Assembly: GCF_023343835.1 (NCBI RefSeq)
Contig: NC_064434.1
Location: 19,325,505 to 19,389,504, forward strand
Length of the DNA stretch: 64,000 nucleotides
Source: Lagopus muta
Taxonomy: Eukaryota; Chordata; Aves; Galliformes; Phasianidae
Direction: 5' to 3'
A program made the translations under genes and the position numbers. Positions 61,757 to 64,000 of the stretch are shown in pieces (positions within the stretch are counted from its first letter, which is position 1; each line of letters opens with the position of its first letter). The notes under the pieces are model-generated. The model saw only the letters and a program-made list of their open reading frames with translations, searched no databases and had not been told where the DNA came from.

Positions 61757-61975
61757 TTGGTAAGAAGCGACAGGACAAGAGGTGATGGCCTTAATTTGTG
61801 CCAGAGCAGGTTCAGGTTGGAGCTTAGGAAAGATTTCTTCTCAGAAAGAGTGGTGATGCATTGGCACAGGCTGCCCAGGGAGATGGTGGAACCACTGTCA
61901 GCCACAGCCCAGGGATGGGCTGGTGGTTGGACTAGATGGACTTTTCCAGCCTTAATGATTCTATAACTCTATAAG
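61757..61975 (+). mobile_element. CR1 3' end, forward, different subfamily
   Basis: 'CAGGACAAGAGGTGATGGCC', 'TTCAGGTTGGAGCTTAGGAA', 'GGTGATGCATTGGCACAGGC', 'GGTTGGACTAGATGGACTTT' and the worn tail 'AATGATTCTATAACTCTAT'. It differs clearly from the copy 130 bp to its left, so the two are separate insertions. Confidence 0.92.
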
Positions 61976-62528
61976 CACTTTGCTTCAACAATCTCTGCTA
62001 AGTTTGGATGACCCAAAGTTTTCAAACTGGACTGGTAGAACAAGAAGTTGACAACAGGCTTTCTGTACCTATCTACTGGTATCAGCAGCTGTACTTAACT
62101 TTTGTCACAGTGTAGGATGTCTGGGTTTCACCTCATTACAGAGCCAGCATACGCACAAGCACTCTGGGTCCTGTGGTTTAAAAGTGGATAGTGAAATATT
62201 TAGGAAAAATCCTGCTCTGCCCTGGCTTTCATAACAACCAGCAAACTAAAAAAAAAAAAAGAAAAGAGTCTTTTAAACCAATAAATAAAGTTAAGCAAAA
62301 TGTTTTCTTTTTGTCAGAACTACTGAATTCTTCCCAGTGTGAAACCAATGGGTGACGCTTTAAATGCAGGATGCTGTAGCTTTTAAAATGCTATGACTCA
62401 CTGGTTTACACAAAGGTAGCTGTTCCTTCCTTGGTCACATCCTACAGCAACGTAACTTACATCCACGCAGATGGCAACAAAATGGAACAAAAGATCAAAG
62501 AGTAAGGCATTTCAGTTCAAACTAAATC

Positions 62529-62534
62529 TTTATT
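62529..62534 (-). terminator. Candidate poly(A) signal of a minus-strand gene
   Basis: AATAAA on the minus strand, followed further along that strand by T/G-rich sequence (CTTTGATCTTTTGTTCC). It would end a transcript coming from the right edge, converging on FBXO25. This depends on the exon call at 63,100-63,184. Confidence 0.4.
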
Positions 62535-63025
62535 CATATGGAAAATACTATTTTTCTTTCTGCAAATGATGCTAATAAATAAAAATACTCCAAAAACTTT
62601 GCTTAGAGTTAAGTGACTACTTACAGCCACACAAAGCTTTTAATTCCCGTTAAAACCACGCCAACAATCATGCAGATTGGCTACGAGAAAGCAATATAAA
62701 CTATATTTTATTTTGTGCAATCTTATTATACAATCTCAATGCTATCTTCTTCTAAACCATTTCACATAGATTGAAATGCAATTTCAAAACAAATATTGAG
62801 GGACATATTCTACACTTATTCCACATATGGAGCCGTGTATAGTTTGAGCCCATAAATGTAAATGTAGTTAAGCATCTAAAGAAGGTAAAAGAAAAGAGGA
62901 CCCCATTCTGAGAATTCAGACAAGTTTAAAAACACAAGAAAAGAAAAGCTCACACCAGTGAGTTCTCAAGACAAATAACATCAAATCATAACAATAAATT
63001 ATATTAAATTTAATAATGTTCATCC

Positions 63026-63046
63026 TTAAAACGCTTTTGTTTTTTT
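63026..63046 (-). CDS. Possible last coding bases of the same minus-strand gene
   Basis: A second acceptor, GATATTTCCTCAG, ends at 63,047 on the minus strand. If the donor at 63,099 joins it, the frame continues KKTKAF and stops at TAA (63,026-63,028). The intron would be only 53 bp, which is unusually short for a vertebrate. If it is not spliced, the frame ends after one more codon (GTA TGA). Confidence 0.2.
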   Translation of the reverse strand, partial: KKTKAF

Positions 63047-63099
63047 CTGAGGAAATATCACTTAGAAAGCACACCAAACCTTCCATCAATAAATCATAC

Positions 63100-63184
63100 C
63101 TGAAGTTTACACATCTCGATTTCCCACTCAGATAAATTTTGTTTTCTGCAGACTTCAGCTTCACGAGCATAGTCCTTATCATAA
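63100..63184 (-). CDS. Candidate coding exon of an unidentified minus-strand gene
   Basis: On the minus strand an acceptor-like TTTGTTTTTTAAAG is followed by 85 nt. These read, after one base, as 28 residues from YDKDYAREAEVCRKQ to NLSEWEIEMCKLQ. The exon ends CAG|GTATGA, a plausible donor. The composition, charged and with Trp and paired Cys, is more protein-like than its AT-rich surroundings. I do not recognise the protein. It does not fit TDRP, which I recall as the convergent neighbour of FBXO25 in human. Confidence 0.4.
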
Positions 63185-63199
63185 CTTTAAAAACAAATC

Positions 63200-64000
63200 A
63201 AAATATTTTGCAGTTAAGCTGTGCATCAAACACATCATCAAGGTGAGAAACAGGCACTTGACAGTATAATGTGCAAGGCAAAATCTTTACTGGTCACAGT
63301 ATAAATAGTTTCTTCAGGAGGGAAATTAAAAGCTCTCAGCCCACCTTGGAGAGTAAAATCCCAAGGGCTGCCAGCAGATCTCCTTCTGGTCTTTTAGGTC
63401 AGCACCAACAACCAAACTCAACACCAGCTCATGCCTTTGGCTTAGAGGGTACTCCATTAACTATAAAATGCAGCATACTTTACCCCAGAACCCTAATGCT
63501 TTCCTATAATTAACCTCAGCATATGCACTTGCCAAAGGCAAATAACAGAGTTTATTCACAGACTAAATAACTCAATATAAATGCTAACTCTTTCTCCTCT
63601 GTATTTTTTAATATATAATGCCAATTTATAATACATTTGCCAGTTACAAGATCCTGTTTTGTAGCACAAAACACTGATGCTCTTCTATGCAAAATTAAGA
63701 ACAATATCTTTTAACATCCTATTAAACTCAACCAAAAAAAAAAAAGACAAAAATCCATTTTGTTACGTCTCTCCAGGCTCACCTCAACAGGAGACTCCAA
63801 AGAATACCTATGCAGGAACCATAAGCCAGAAAATGTTACATGAATTGGAAGAGTGAGGAGAAAGAGAGCACTGAGAAAGGAATAATGTGGCAGTAAGAGA
63901 AAAAAGGTACAAGCTTAGAAGAAAACTGCATGCATCCCTTTTCACAAGCATAAGCTTCTTGCAAAAATATGTTTACAGGATATCTATTAAATATAAAGAT
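63200..64000. other. AT-rich right edge, nothing further recognised
   Basis: It would be intron of the proposed minus-strand gene or intergenic DNA. No further exon with recognisable protein was seen up to the window end. Confidence 0.4.

Noticed and set aside
61215-61966. Cluster of six open frames of 63-131 codons
   Set aside because: Most lie wholly in two CR1 copies, and the longest continues only briefly into flanking DNA without splice support.
54105-64000. TDRP, the convergent neighbour of FBXO25 in human
   Set aside because: I looked for its conserved C-terminal sequence on the minus strand and did not find it. The candidate exon at 63,100 does not resemble it.

Overview
The window is vertebrate nuclear DNA, most likely from a bird and probably a galliform. 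It carries about 19 fragments of CR1 (chicken repeat 1) non-LTR retrotransposons, many ending in the typical ATTCTATG-type 3' tails. It is AT-rich with a single CpG island, and it contains one multi-exon gene whose protein closely matches vertebrate FBXO25 from memory. There is no prokaryotic gene organisation, and nearly all open frames are chance frames in introns, CR1 copies or intergenic DNA.

Layout. Positions 1-26,500 are upstream intergenic DNA with scattered CR1 copies, a probable degenerate avian LTR (about 20,344-20,865), and a structure at 23,840-24,321 in which two identical 143-bp direct repeats bracket a coding-like 196-bp segment. Positions 26,540-27,200 form a CpG island with the TATA-less promoter and noncoding first exon of FBXO25. 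Positions 31,172-54,104 hold the ten coding exons of FBXO25 on the + strand, including a 27-nt microexon at 50,895-50,921. All coding-exon boundaries are GT-AG and the frame stays intact. The deduced protein is 369 residues with the microexon and 360 without it. Candidate poly(A) signals follow from 54,579 to 55,180. Positions 55,200-64,000 are intergenic DNA with more CR1 copies. A possible converging minus-strand gene has a candidate coding exon at 63,100-63,184 and a candidate poly(A) signal at 62,529-62,534.

Function. FBXO25 belongs to the FBXO25/FBXO32 (atrogin-1) pair of F-box proteins, substrate receptors of SCF (SKP1-CUL1-RBX1) ubiquitin ligases. It is the only gene I can name with confidence. 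The most interesting points are the frame-preserving microexon that changes the spacing of a C-terminal Cys/His cluster, the repeat-bracketed insertion upstream, a diverged duplicate shared by two FBXO25 introns, and the unidentified minus-strand exon near the right edge. I saw no new multi-gene system.
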